Shown one piece after another: positions 11,687-23,464 of a stretch of 64,000 bases of DNA (the first letter of the stretch is position 1; every line of letters starts with the position of its first letter). Origin of the DNA: Neocallimastix lanati (nom. inval.) (Eukaryota > Neocallimastigomycota > Neocallimastigomycetes > Neocallimastigales > Neocallimastigaceae). The stretch lies in assembly GCA_016946835.1 (NCBI GenBank), contig JACVTC010000008.1, forward strand, positions 189,501 through 253,500. Reading direction: 5' to 3'. The notes under the pieces were generated by a model. The model made no database searches, was not told the DNA's origin, and saw only the letters and a program-made list of their open reading frames with translations. The position numbers were made by a program, and so were the translations under genes.

Positions 11687-12271
11687 GATAGATACAAACC
11701 TACTATTTCTAGTGGGATAATAATCTGTTATACCCTCTGGTCTAAAAATAATTTTTAAAGTATATTTTAAATTTCATGTTCTATATTAAAAACATAGTTT
11801 TCTATTTATCTCCTAGTTTAATTATATATTAATTTTCAATATTTCAAATATTCCTCTTAAATTCAATATGCTTATTTGCTATAGAATTTAGATTTACTAA
11901 GTTTGGATTCTGTTTGTTTACGTCAATTTAAAAATTTTGTTTATTTATTTTTATATTTAAATTTAGTATTTTTAAATTTAAAGTTTTATTATTATTTTTT
12001 AAATTTTAAATTCAAATTATTATCATAGAAAAATAATTATTCTGAGCTTCAGAATATCAATGTTTTTATTAATACAGGAGAGGAGGTTTATTTATATCAA
12101 TCTCAGATCATTTCAATTTCAGAATTCCAAAATTTTAAATTTTGAATTTTGAAATCTCGAGAAAATTTTCTTAAATAATTTATATCCGGCTTGGTAGCTT
12201 AATTCAGTAGATCACAAAATAATGATAACATTATTTTGTTTTCATGATTAGAGCCATTGAGACTCTTAATC
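11687..12271 (-). mobile_element. Remnant internal region of an LTR element with tRNA-like primer site
   Basis: No coding sequence is recognised. The right end carries GAGACTCTTAATC immediately before the LTR at 12272, the same primer-site sequence found beside the LTRs at 13319 and 14726. Upstream at 12182-12208 is CCGGCTTGGTAGCTTAATTC..., resembling the 5' half of a tRNA with a box-A-like core, followed by a 10-bp perfect hairpin (CAAAATAATG/CATTATTTTG, about 12217-12240). This looks like the remains of a third element in tandem with the next one. The left limit is arbitrary. Confidence 0.5.
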
Positions 12272-13509
12272 TGTTAGGAGCCAATAGTTTGGGTTTTAAA
12301 ATTATTTCAACTTTATTAATATATTTTATGATAAAGAGCGGCATATATTTAAATTAAATAAATTTACATGCTTTTATATTAATACATTGTGGCTCATGAA
12401 TTAAATATATTACAAATACATTTCAATACATTTAAGGTATATTTCACATTTATTTCACATATTTTAACATTCCCCCTCAAACCAAATTATTTTAAAAGAA
12501 TAATTTTGGTTTGAAAGTGAATATGTGTAGTATACTATTCTACCAATATTAATATACTATAATTTAATTTTCATTAATTTTATATACTTATTTATATATT
12601 AGCTTGTTTTATTTTAACAATTATATTATTACACTATATTTATATGACATTTTTGTGGTTAAACGTCTTAAAACCGTTATATTTTTATTATGGGTAAAAT
12701 TATTAATTATTATATTCAAGTTATATTTTTCGGATTGTTTACTCTTATTTGTACCATCCTATTATTATATTTTGACAAACTCATTGGAACTTACGCCTAA
12801 TTGACAAATCATAGTTTAACTCTCTGGTTTTTACGTCTATATTTATATTTGACAACACTTATGGTTAACCTCCATGGTTTCACGTCATTTTATTTAATTA
12901 TTTACTTGATTAGTTGTGAATAAATAGCCTCTAATATTAAAAAGTTGTTTATTTACTAATTAATGATTTAATTTGTATTCCTTATTAATCTTCATTAAGA
13001 GTCTCAAAAAATATTCTGCATATTAATTGTCACATCTCTCATTTATATTATACGTGTCTTATCTTCTAATTTATTATTTTATTTATCATATTATTTATTT
13101 CAGGGGAATTTTCTTTCATAAAATACCTAAATTTTTACGCGTTTTCATATTTTTGAAATTTTAAGATCATTTTTCTTCAAAGTAGATCAATCTTCACTGA
13201 AGTTGACATAATGACAACTTTTATCATAAATTCTGGATCCTAGGTATTTTAGTTGACATTTTTCTAGTCCGGCTAAGGATATAAATATTTCTTTAAAAAG
13301 TCGATAAGACTCTTAATCTGTTAGGTTTAGTTATTCTTGTTTTAGATAGATAATGAGCACTTAAGGCACCAAGTGCTTCTAATGTATAATAAAATTTCTT
13401 TACATGATATTTATAGATATATAAATGTGGCTTAAACCACTTGATACATCAGTGTAACATGACATATAATATATAAATATATACTAATAATTCACATAAA
13501 TACACAACA
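12272..13509 (-). mobile_element. Old miniature LTR element (non-coding)
   Basis: Read on the minus strand. The left repeat 12272-12469 (TGTTAGG...TTAACA) is preceded inside by a purine tract (GAGGGGGAA on the minus strand, 12470-12478). The right repeat 13319-13509 (TGTTAGG...CAACA) is followed inside by the primer site 13306-13318 (complement AGACTCTTAATC). The internal region of about 850 bp has no reading frame. The two terminal repeats resemble each other only loosely, while the left one resembles the repeats of the younger element at 13527. The unit is therefore old or composite. No flanking duplication was found. Confidence 0.6.
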
Positions 13510-13526
13510 ATAATAATAATAATAAC

Positions 13527-14909
13527 TGTTAAAAGTCAAAAATTTAAGTTTTATAATTATGTCAACTTTATTAATATATTTTATGATAAAGAGGTACTAG
13601 CACTTAATTATTCTAAATTAAATGCTTTTATATTAATACATTATGGCTAATACATTATTTATATTACATTACATTTTATTACATTAATCTCATATTCACA
13701 TATTATAACATAATATTCACATATTCTAACATTCCCCCCTAAACCTAGTTTTTCTAAAAGATAAAATTCGGATTATAGGTGAATATGTGTAAATTACTAT
13801 TATTCTAAAATTTAGTTTTTATTCTCTTTTATAAAATTTTCTTAATTGAAATTTTAAACATTTAATGCATATTTTTATTTATTTTATTCAAAAATTTATA
13901 TTATTAAATACTATTACGTTTTTGTGGTTAAACGTTTAAACCTTTAATATAATTCAAACTTAATGTTTATTGTAGGTTGGATACTCTTATGGTTTTATAC
14001 CAATCCTATCTTTATATAAATGATTATATTTATGGCTACTCTTTAGGTTTTACGCTATTTAATTTTGTTTATAGCAACTCGTTAGGATTTACGCTATTTC
14101 AATTCAATTATATGTATATAGCTACTCTTTAGGATTTACGCTATTTCAATTATGTTTATAGCTACTCGTTAGAATTTACGCTATTTAAATTCAAATGTAC
14201 GGTAACTCTTTGGTATTACGCCCTTTGTTTATTGTATGATAACCTCTTGGGTATTACATCATTTAAGAATCAATATTGTATTTATAAATTATTCTTTAAT
14301 AAAATATGCTAAATAATATTCAAAAGATATTTAATTATTAATTAATGTTTTAATGTTTTCAGTATAATTTTCATTAAGAGTCTCAGTATTGTATGGGGAA
14401 ATATAATTTATACTAATATATGCTTAAGCTTGTTTATCTCTATTTATTTAATGTTTCTATATGTTTAGAGCTTCAATTTACTTTTATTTTACTTGGGGAT
14501 TCTCTTTTATCAACTATATTAAATTTTTACGCATTTCTTCAATTTTTGTAATCTTGATCATTTTAAATGTTCGAAATCAATTTTATTTATTTTTCTAAGA
14601 TTGACATAATGAGCAACTTTTATCACAATTTTAGTTTCCAATTTATTTCTTTGACATAATATTACATTCGGCTAAGGATTTCTATTCCAAAGAATTCTTT
14701 CTAAGAGTCGATGAGACTCTTAATCTGTTAAAAGTCAAGAATTTAGGTTTTATAATTATGTCAACTTTATTAATATATTTTATGAAAAAGAGGTACTAGC
14801 ACTTAATTATTCTAAATTAAATGCTTTTATATTAATACATTATGGCTAATACATTATTTATATTACATTACATTTTATTACATTAATCTCATATTCCCAT
14901 ATTCTAACA
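13527..14909 (-). mobile_element. Young miniature LTR element (TRIM-like), looks whole
   Basis: The 1383-bp element is flanked by the 5-bp duplication ATAAC (13522-13526 and 14910-14914). LTRs at 13527-13731 and 14726-14909 start TGTTA and end TAACA. They differ at about four positions plus a ~21-bp tandem duplication in the left one, so insertion is recent. On the minus strand the primer site follows the LTR at 14725 (GATTAAGAGTCTCATCGACT, complementary to the tRNA-Lys(CUU) anticodon arm) and a polypurine tract (AGGGGGGAA) precedes the other LTR at 13732. The ~1-kb interior has no reading frame, so the element must borrow enzymes. It belongs with terminal-repeat retrotransposons in miniature; copia-type priming is inferred. 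Confidence 0.82.
14030..14275 (-). repeat. Degenerate tandem motif inside miniature LTR element
   Basis: Five to six spaced copies of TAGCTACTCGTTAGGATTTA followed by CGC (minus strand GCGTAAATCCTAACGAGTA...) at roughly 40-55-bp intervals. The older element carries similar units at about 12770-12890 (CTCATTGGAACTTACG, CTCTGGTTTTTACG, CTCCATGGTTTCACG). Confidence 0.65.
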
Positions 14910-14914
14910 ATAAC

Positions 14915-16140
14915 AATAATAAATAAATAATAACAAAATTTTATTAATATTATGTAAGAAGCCATGTGAATATGATTGGATATAAATGTTTCTTATCATT
15001 AAGAAAATGTATTATATATACATTAATACATTATCATTAAGTTCTGTTATAAAATATATATTTTGTAAATTCATTTATTATTACATTTTTAATTACATTT
15101 CCCAAATTAATAATAATTTAATAATTAATTATTAAAGATACTAAGTTATTATATAAAAAAAAAAAAATTTAAAAATTAAATTATTTATTATACATAATTA
15201 AAATTAATTAAATTTCTCATTTTTTTTTCTATTTTTTATTTTAAATTATTTATATATTTATATATATTACGAAAAAGTTTAAAATAGTTAAAATCGATTA
15301 GAAGGAAATTAAATTTTAAAGACTATCAATTTGGGGAAATATATATATATTTTTAAATGTGTATATTTTCAGTATTTTATTACAATAAGGTAATGATTGA
15401 AAGAATAAAACATTAAAACAAAATTTTAAATTTAATTAAACATATTAATGTGTATTTTTTTATATCAATAAATATACTATTATTTAATTAATATATTGAA
15501 TATGCTATATTAATAATTAAAAATAAATTTAATAAAATAAAAGAAAAAGTAAGCATTTTATTCATAACTCAGAACTATCAAATATTTTCTTAAAAAGTAA
15601 AATATAACATATAATAATATATCCTGTTATAATATTTAACATATAAAATAAAAATCAAAATTAATAAAAAAAAAGTGATAGTAAAAAAATATCCTAATAA
15701 ATTGACTTTTAATTGTAAATTTTTTTAAAATATTAATATTTTACTATAATATAAATCAATATTAATATTAATATTAATATTAAATTTAGCAAAATAATTG
15801 ATAATTTTCCTGTGTTATATAAAAATATTAATGATTTAAAAGAAAAATAATGGAATTAAACATATAAAATTTTTTATTATATGTTATATAAGAGAAAACA
15901 TATTTTTAAATTTAAAGAAGGAATAAATAATTAAAAAGACATATATATAATATATTGTTTAAAGTATTTGAAAACGAAAATACAAAATTTTTTTTTTACA
16001 ATAATATTTAAAGACAGATAGAATATATATACATAAATATATAATTGATATATTATAAAATTTTATTCATTTCAATTATTTAAAGACAGTAGAGTATTTT
16101 CAATAAATATTGTATTGCAAAATAAGAATAGAATAAAAAA

Positions 16141-16178
<38 letters not shown>

Positions 16179-16429
16179 TAATAGTTATTAAAAGATAACG
16201 TAAAAAAAAAAAAAAAAAAAAAAAAATTGTATTTGGAAAAATATTTCAATTATATTTTTTCGTTAAAGGATAATTGTAATTGTATTTATAACTAGATTTA
16301 TCGAAGCATATTTTCTTTTTATTTTGTTAAGGAAAAAATTATCTAGTATCACCATAATTTTATTATAATATTATTTTATTTATAAAGTAATTTTAAAGTT
16401 AATAATAACTGTATTATTTATTATAAAAA
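14915..16429. other. AT-rich intergenic region
   Basis: No gene or recognisable element. Contains (ATT)n and (AATATT)n stretches, a 25-nt poly(A) near 16203 and an AT-rich leader before the RRM gene. Confidence 0.6.
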
Positions 16430-19151
16430 ATGTCAGACCAAAATTTAACAGAAGAAATTATAAATAGTGAATCAGTAACTGAAAATGAAACTATCGAAAG
16501 TCAAGATCAGAATTCTTTAGTTGATCAAGAATTATCTGGTAATGAAACTAATAATGGAATTGAAGAAGATTTAGATGATAAGAATCAAGAAGAAAATAAT
16601 ATTGAAGGGGAAGAAATGAAGAAAAATGTTGAAGAAAAAATCAAAAAAGAATATAGTAAAATAGAGGAAGAATCAGAAATAACGGAAGAAAAGGTAATAG
16701 ATGAAATAAATGATAAAGAAGATAATAAAATAAATAGTAAAGAAAACAAAGAAGAAAATAAAAGTAATGATAATAACGAAGAAGAAAAAGTAGAAAATAA
16801 GGACGATAAAATAGAAGAAAAGGAAGATAAAATAAAAGATGACACAAAAGATAAAGAAAAATCAAAAAGTGAAGATTTAACTAAAGTTGAAGGAGAATCA
16901 GATACTCCAAAAAATATTGATAATAAAAAGTCTGATAAAGATGATAATAATGCATCAAATAAAAAGGGTGGATCTTACTCTAATAACTATCGCGATAAGA
17001 ATTATAATGGTAGATTTATACCAAGAGGTCATCAATATAACCATCATCCATATGATGATTGGGGAAGAAGAAGAGGTATGAACTATCCTCCATATTATGA
17101 AAAAGATAGAAGATATGGCATGAGAGATGATTTTAGAGGAAGAGATTTTAGAGAATTTTATGATATGCGTATGGAAAGAGATTACAGAGGAGGATTTAGA
17201 GACAGGGATCGTGATTTTGATTATCCAAAGTTTTATGGAAGAGGAAGAGATCAAAGATTTTTCAAAAGGGATAGGGATTTTAAGTATAAGAGAGACTATT
17301 ATGATGACTATAATATGAGAAATATGGATAAAGATATGCGAATGAATAATATGATAAGAGAATGTCGAGTTTATGTTCAAAATTTATCTTATGAAGTTAA
17401 TTCTGAAATGCTAAAAAGATTTATGGAAAAAGGTATTTATTTATAACTATTATGTAATTTAGTTATTAATTTTTATTAGCTTTAATTAAATAATAGATAC
17501 AAAGATTAATATTATTCATGTTATATAAAATTTATAGTTGGAAAAGTTGTTAGTGTAGAAATTTTGACTTCACCTGATGGTAGATCAAAAGGATGTGCAG
17601 TAGTTCAATTTGAAACACCAAATGAAGCAAGAAGAGCTATTACTGATCTTCAGGATAATCAATTTCAAGGAAGACCAATATATATTAGAGAAGATCGTGA
17701 AGGTATGCAATATAATACTCCAATGATGGATAAAAGCTATATGAATGATAAACAAATAGGCTATCAAAATGAAGGAGGTCCATCAAATTACAAAAATAAT
17801 ATTAATAATACTCCAAAAGAACAGAGAATATTTGTTGGAAATGTAATATATTGTTATAAACTATTTTTAGACATATTTATTAATGGAAATTAGAATATTA
17901 ATAATAAATATATTTAATAATTATATTATTAGCTTGATGTAAATGTAACTGCTAAAGATTTAAGAACATTATTTGAACCTGCTGGTATAATTAATTATGC
18001 AGATGTTTTTCAAAAAGATAGAAATCAAACTTCCAAACATGGAATTATTGGTTTTCAAGATCCAAGTTCAATAAAAAAGGCAATAGGTATATTTTTTCTA
18101 ATATTGATTTATTATAATTTGTAATATAATTTAATTAAATTATTTTTATATATATTAATTTCAATAGAAATGTTTAATGGAATTACTTATAGAAATAGAA
18201 AATTAGATGTTCATGAAGTAAGCCTTTAAAAATATATAAACATTTAAATATTATATTTAATATTTTTAATATTTTATTTTATATATATTTAAATTTAAAA
18301 TATTTAATACTTTTTATAATTTATAATAGGATCGACGAGGCATAGTACCCATAAGAAGATTCAACACGTTTAAAAGTGATAAAAATATTACCATTCATAA
18401 TGCAGGTCATCATCCATATCAACCAAATTCAAAACCATATCCATCAGGTCGCGGAGGAAAAAGTAATGGCCCATTCCCAGGAAAGTTTAATAATAATAGA
18501 CAACCCCCACCACAACATCAATCTATTCAAAATTCACAATCACAAAAAATGCAAAAACCACCTCTTCCACCTCGTCCTTCTAATTCCAATATTCAAGATA
18601 AACCTAATGGAAATACATATGGAAAAAGTCAATCCTATAATCCACAACAAAATAATTCCGTTATATATCCTACTCCTCAACAATCAGTACAGCCTAATTC
18701 ACAGGTAGCAATGCAGTATTCTCAATCAACAACTCAGGCTCCATATATGCAACCGCTGGCTGTAACATATGAACAACCATCTCAATCAACTTATGCACAA
18801 CCACAAGGTGTACAACAAGCTGCTTTATATGCTGGATATCCTATGACCGACCATTCTGCCACTAATTCTAGTGTAGCAGCTTATCAAAGTAGTTATCAAA
18901 CAGCTGCATATTATTCCAGTCTATCACAACAAGCACAACCTGCAGGACTTCCAGTTACTCAATCCATGCAACAACCATATACCGTTGCAACTAATGTTGA
19001 TTACAATAATTTATATTCTGCTTATTATGGTCAAGCTTCTCAAGTTGGTGCTTCTGGATACCCAATGTTGACTCAAAATACCACAACTACTACTCAAGGA
19101 CAAACAGGATATGCTGAAGGATCAACTCTACCAACAACATATTATTATTAA
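16430..19151 (+). CDS. Two-RRM RNA-binding protein, Gbp2/hnRNP M-like
   Basis: Five exons, 16430-17432, 17538-17842, 17933-18086, 18168-18217 and 18330-19151, join in frame with GT-AG introns to 777 residues. The N-terminus (1-170) is a highly charged Glu/Lys/Asp region; residues about 180-305 are Arg/Gly/Tyr/Asp-rich (RGxxF, RDRDF repeats), typical of RNA-binding disorder. RRM1 (about 313-390) has RNP2 VYVQNLSY and RNP1 GCAVVQF. RRM2 (about 430-510) has IFVGNLDV and GIIGFQD. The C-terminus is Gln/Pro/Tyr-rich and prion-like. Pattern and RRM sequences resemble fungal Gbp2/Hrb1 and animal hnRNP M/MYEF2, mRNA export or splicing factors, but orthology was not tested. The last two introns are short and phase-consistent. 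The start is the first ATG, after an AT-rich leader. Confidence 0.88.
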
Positions 19152-19403
19152 TTTTAATTAGTTTAAACTATATCTCACAATAATTATTTAATAATCTTTG
19201 ATTTAGTTATATATTTTTTTTAATAATTTTTTTTTTTTTTACTTTAATTATATATATAATAAACTCATTTGCTATTTATAATAAATTTATAATACATTTT
19301 TTTTATTTAATATTTATTTATATAATTTATTAATATTATAATATATAATATTTATTTATTTAATTTTATTAAAGATATTTTTAAATTTATAAGTATTAAA
19401 TTA

Positions 19404-19442
<39 letters not shown>

Positions 19443-19575
19443 TAAAAAAAAAATATAATAAAAATCAAAGAACAAAAATAAAAATAAAATAAAAATTGAA
19501 AAAAAAGAAAAAAGTTTGAAAATATATATGTGTAAATTAGGATTGTAAAAAAATTTTTTTTTATTAAATTAAAAA
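19152..19575. other. Intergenic, AT-rich with poly(T) run
   Basis: 3' region of the RRM gene with a ~30-nt poly(T) at about 19411-19441. No gene seen. Confidence 0.6.
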
Positions 19576-20299
19576 ATGCCCTAAATGCTGCCCATGTTGT
19601 GGTGTTGTTAGTGTACTTAGCTTTTCTCACAGGATCTTTACCTGTAAAGAATTGGAAAATTACAGAAATAAATCTTTACCTTTTCTAGATGATCTCTTTT
19701 TGAAGTTTGCAATAATAATTGAACAAAAATCCTTGGATGTTTCTTTTGATTCAGAAAAGGATTATGATAATAGTATTTATTATTTTATATTGAGTGTTCT
19801 TCTTCACGGGCGTTCAATATATGAAAAAATTAAAAGTTAATGATTTGGAACAAAGACAATTAGATGACAATATTTTTAAACAAAGTTCAACTTCGTTGAC
19901 TGTTCCGTATTTTGTGGGGATTGCGGAATTTCTAACAAACGTAATACCATTAATTTGTCGATCTTTAAGATTGATGATGAAATGGGATTCCGTTGAATCT
20001 ATTGAATCTATCGTTGCGTCGACGTCGAAATGATAAGGCATGGATTTTCACCTCCCGTGAAAGGTCTGATACAGATTCGTTTGATAACATTAATACTGAA
20101 ATTATTACTCGTAATAATGGACGTGGTGTTATTATCGATGAATGGGAAAAGTTAGAAGCTATTGCTTCAAACGCACTTTTATAATTATATAATATATAAT
20201 ATTTTATTTCATGTATTTTATTTTTTTTTTTTTAAAATCATGTAATTTTATAATTATTATTATAAATGAAGTTTTCTCTAAGCCTAAAAAAAAAAAAAA
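19576..20299 (+). mobile_element. 5'-truncated LINE copy
   Basis: From TGCCCTAAATG onward it matches 3748-4461 of the intact LINE: zinc cluster, C-terminal region ending EWEKLEAIASNALL, 3' UTR and a 14-nt poly(A) at 20286-20299. The reading frame is broken at about 19838 (one frameshift) and again near 20030. Similarity is high (most codons identical), so it is a recent truncated insertion of the same subfamily. The truncation point lies in an A/T-rich run that hides any target duplication. Confidence 0.92.
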
Positions 20300-20890
20300 T
20301 AAAAATAAAAATAAAAAAAATTTAAATTTATTTTTAAATTTTATCAATAAAAATATTTCTGAAGACTAACAGAAACGAATCAACGACCATTACAAGAACT
20401 ACGCTTTATCTCTAAGTGAAGTTGAAAATTATATTTTTTGATAAGAAATGAGTAATTATTTTTTGAAAAAAATAATTATATTTTTTTAGTTAAGTTAATA
20501 ATTAATATAACTTTTATTTAACTTAATATAATATTAAATAAATTATTAATTATATTTAAATGTTGTAATGTATTAATATTTTATTTAATTTACTATTGAA
20601 AATTAATTTAGTTAAATGATTTTTATTCATTTAAAAATAATAACAATTTATTTAATTATTCATTTATATATTAAAATTTATTAGTTTTAGTAATTTACTT
20701 AAATTATTAAATTAAAACGTTATTCTATATTTTATATAGTATTCTATATTTTGTTTATTAAGTAATTTTTTTACTATTAATGTATTATTTTATATTTTAA
20801 TGTAAAGATTTAGAAAATGGATAAAAATTATGTTTTCATGATCGAAATAATTTTTATTATTATTTTTTTTTTTTTTTATTTTTGATCATT
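20300..20890. other. AT-rich intergenic region
   Basis: No gene recognised; short poly(T) near 20864-20878. Confidence 0.6.
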
Positions 20891-20899
20891 AAGTTAGAT

Positions 20900-21960
20900 T
20901 GGATAGTCGATTAATGGTTGACACTACGGTTAATGGAATTTCTGGAAAACTTCATGTAGACCATGTAGACATGTTTAGTAATTTTAATATTATAATCAGG
21001 AAAATGCATTGACTATCGAAAGTCAACAACGTAACGGAAAAATAATATTATTCCCTACCCTTTATCAATGAAATATTTAATAACATAAATGGGGCCAAAA
21101 TTTTACTACTATGGACCTTTAATCAGGTTACACTTATGAGAGAAGAAAATGTTTGGGCATAAATTATCTATTCAAGAACTTAATCCTTTCGAAAGAAAAA
21201 AAATAAAAGTTAATTTCTGAATGGATAAATAAAATGTTAATGAGTTTAGATCTTTTCTTGGTTCTATTGGTAACTATAGAACCTTTATAAATAAGAATTT
21301 GATATTGTCAACATCCTTATGTAAACTTTTAAGAAAATAGATAAAATATCAACGAAGTGAAGCACAACAACAAAATTTCTAAAAAATTTAAAGAAAAATT
21401 AATAAATGATCCTATATTCAAATTTGGCAAAGGATTTGTAATTAGAACGGAAGTCTCTGGAAATGGTATTGATAGAGTTCTACTGCAAAAGAGTGAAGAA
21501 ATAGGAAAAAATATTCTGTGTATTTCCTTAATAGAAGCTTAATTAAAACAGAAAATAATTATGATATCACAATTTAGAAAGTATCACTCTTTATTATTGC
21601 ATTTCTAAGTTAAAATCATATATAATAGGAAGTCCAATAAAAACCATTATCTATATTGACTATACTGATTATAAGCCCTTATTAAACCTATTTTAAAAAA
21701 AAAAAAGAACCAATTAAAGCTCACAAAACTCGATGTTGCTTATTAACTAGTTCTCTAGAAGTGGATGTAAAGTATGAAGTTGGAAAAAAAAATTATGAAG
21801 GATGCCTTATCCAGAACGAACATGGATATTTTTCATCAATTAAGATTTCTATATATTTAAAAGTATCATCTAAAATTTTTGAACCTTTCGTTATTAAATT
21901 ACATTTTTCTGAATTGCTAAAAATTATGCAAAAATTGAAAAATTCTGAAAACCATATTTA
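20900..21960 (+). mobile_element. Ty3/gypsy fossil (reverse transcriptase end and RNase H)
   Basis: Scattered but ordered gypsy signatures: a NNINGAK segment (palm region, about 21080), FRSFLGSIGNYRTFINK (thumb, about 21250), FKFGKGFVIRTEVSGNGIDRVLLQ (RNase H start, about 21417), a YTDYKPLL segment and the connection region near 21740. It is heavily broken, with many breaks, and old. No LTRs were recognised on either side. Confidence 0.75.
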
Positions 21961-23464
21961 AGCAAATTAATTATTTAATATATCATTAAGATTAAATATT
22001 ATATTTTTAAATATAAAATAAACATAAATAATAAAAATTAATTATTTTAAATTCAATTAGAAAGAAAAAATCCATCCTTAAATTTTTATAAATTCCTACT
22101 ACAAATAAACAAAAATGAAAGGTATAAAAAAAATTTAAAATAACTCAAGAAAAATAAAAGAAAAAAGGCAACAATAACTATAATATTATAAAAAAATAAT
22201 AAATAAAATAAAAATTATCAATAAAATAGTTTTAGTTTTAGAAAATAAATAATAATTAAAAATTAAATAATATTTAAAAAATTAAATAATAATATAATAA
22301 AAATAAAAATAAAAATTAATAAAAATAAAAATTTAACTATGTAAAAAAAATTTCAGTGTTTTATTTATTGTTAATAAACTATCCGAATTATAACGAATGT
22401 TTATAAATAATTATTTATAAAATTAATTACAAATAATTTTAAACAATAAATTAATACTAATTATTTCTAATTCTTTAGAAATGTCGAATTTATTATAATA
22501 GACAATAATTCTAAATTTTGAATATTAAATATGTTTTTATAAAATCAATGATTTTTATTAATTATTTATTATAAAAAATCCTGAAATAATAACTCAAATA
22601 TATATATTAATTTAATGATATTAATATTATTGATATAATAAATACAATAATTTAATGTATTTTAAATCAATGTATTAAATAAGAAAAGGTTGATAAAATT
22701 TTTTAGAATTTAGCAATATTACTTAAAATGTTTGATTTACTATATATAAAATTTTGTGAATAGTTTGTCTGTTTTTTTTTTTTTTATTACATTATTTTTT
22801 TTAATTCACTACACTTTTTGCTTTTTGTATTTTATATATGATAGCAAATATATTTAGATACACCTTTACTGAATTTAATGGTCTATATTAATATTTTTAT
22901 TCATCGGTATAGATCATATAATAATATTTAAAAAATTTTAAAGAATTTTTTTTTTAATTTTGAATATGTAGTATTTTAATTATAAAATAAAATAATAAAA
23001 TAATAATAATATATGCAATAATTAATAAAAAAAAATAAAAAATGATAGTTATCATAATAATAGTTATAATTAAACGAACCATAATAATTACAATATCAGT
23101 AATAATAATAGATAATTAAGTAGAAATCATATATTTAATATATAATAAAAATTTATTAAAATATGTTTAAAGATATTAAATATAAAAATGTTTATTAAAT
23201 ATTTTTTAAAACTTTTTATTTATTTAAAAAAATATAAATAATAAAAATTAATTTATAATTAAAATAATTATTAATTTTTTTTTCATTTATTATATATTAT
23301 TAATAATTAATATATTGTATATATTTTAATTTAATTATTTATTTAATAGTATAATTTTTAATATATAAACTTTTTTCAATAATATTTTTATATTTATACT
23401 TTTTTTTTATTATTATTTTTTACTTTTTAATTTATTTCATTTCATATTAATATAAAAACATAAC
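21961..23464. other. AT-rich intergenic region upstream of RPN1
   Basis: No gene or element seen; simple-sequence stretches only. Confidence 0.6.

Noticed and set aside
12182-12290. Functional tRNA-Lys gene
   Set aside because: D-arm pairing is broken, a hairpin interrupts it and no T-arm or 3' acceptor strand follows; the LTR begins right after the anticodon loop.
16585-17380. Several minus-strand and alternative-frame ORFs
   Set aside because: Shadows of the charged, low-complexity N-terminus of the RRM protein.
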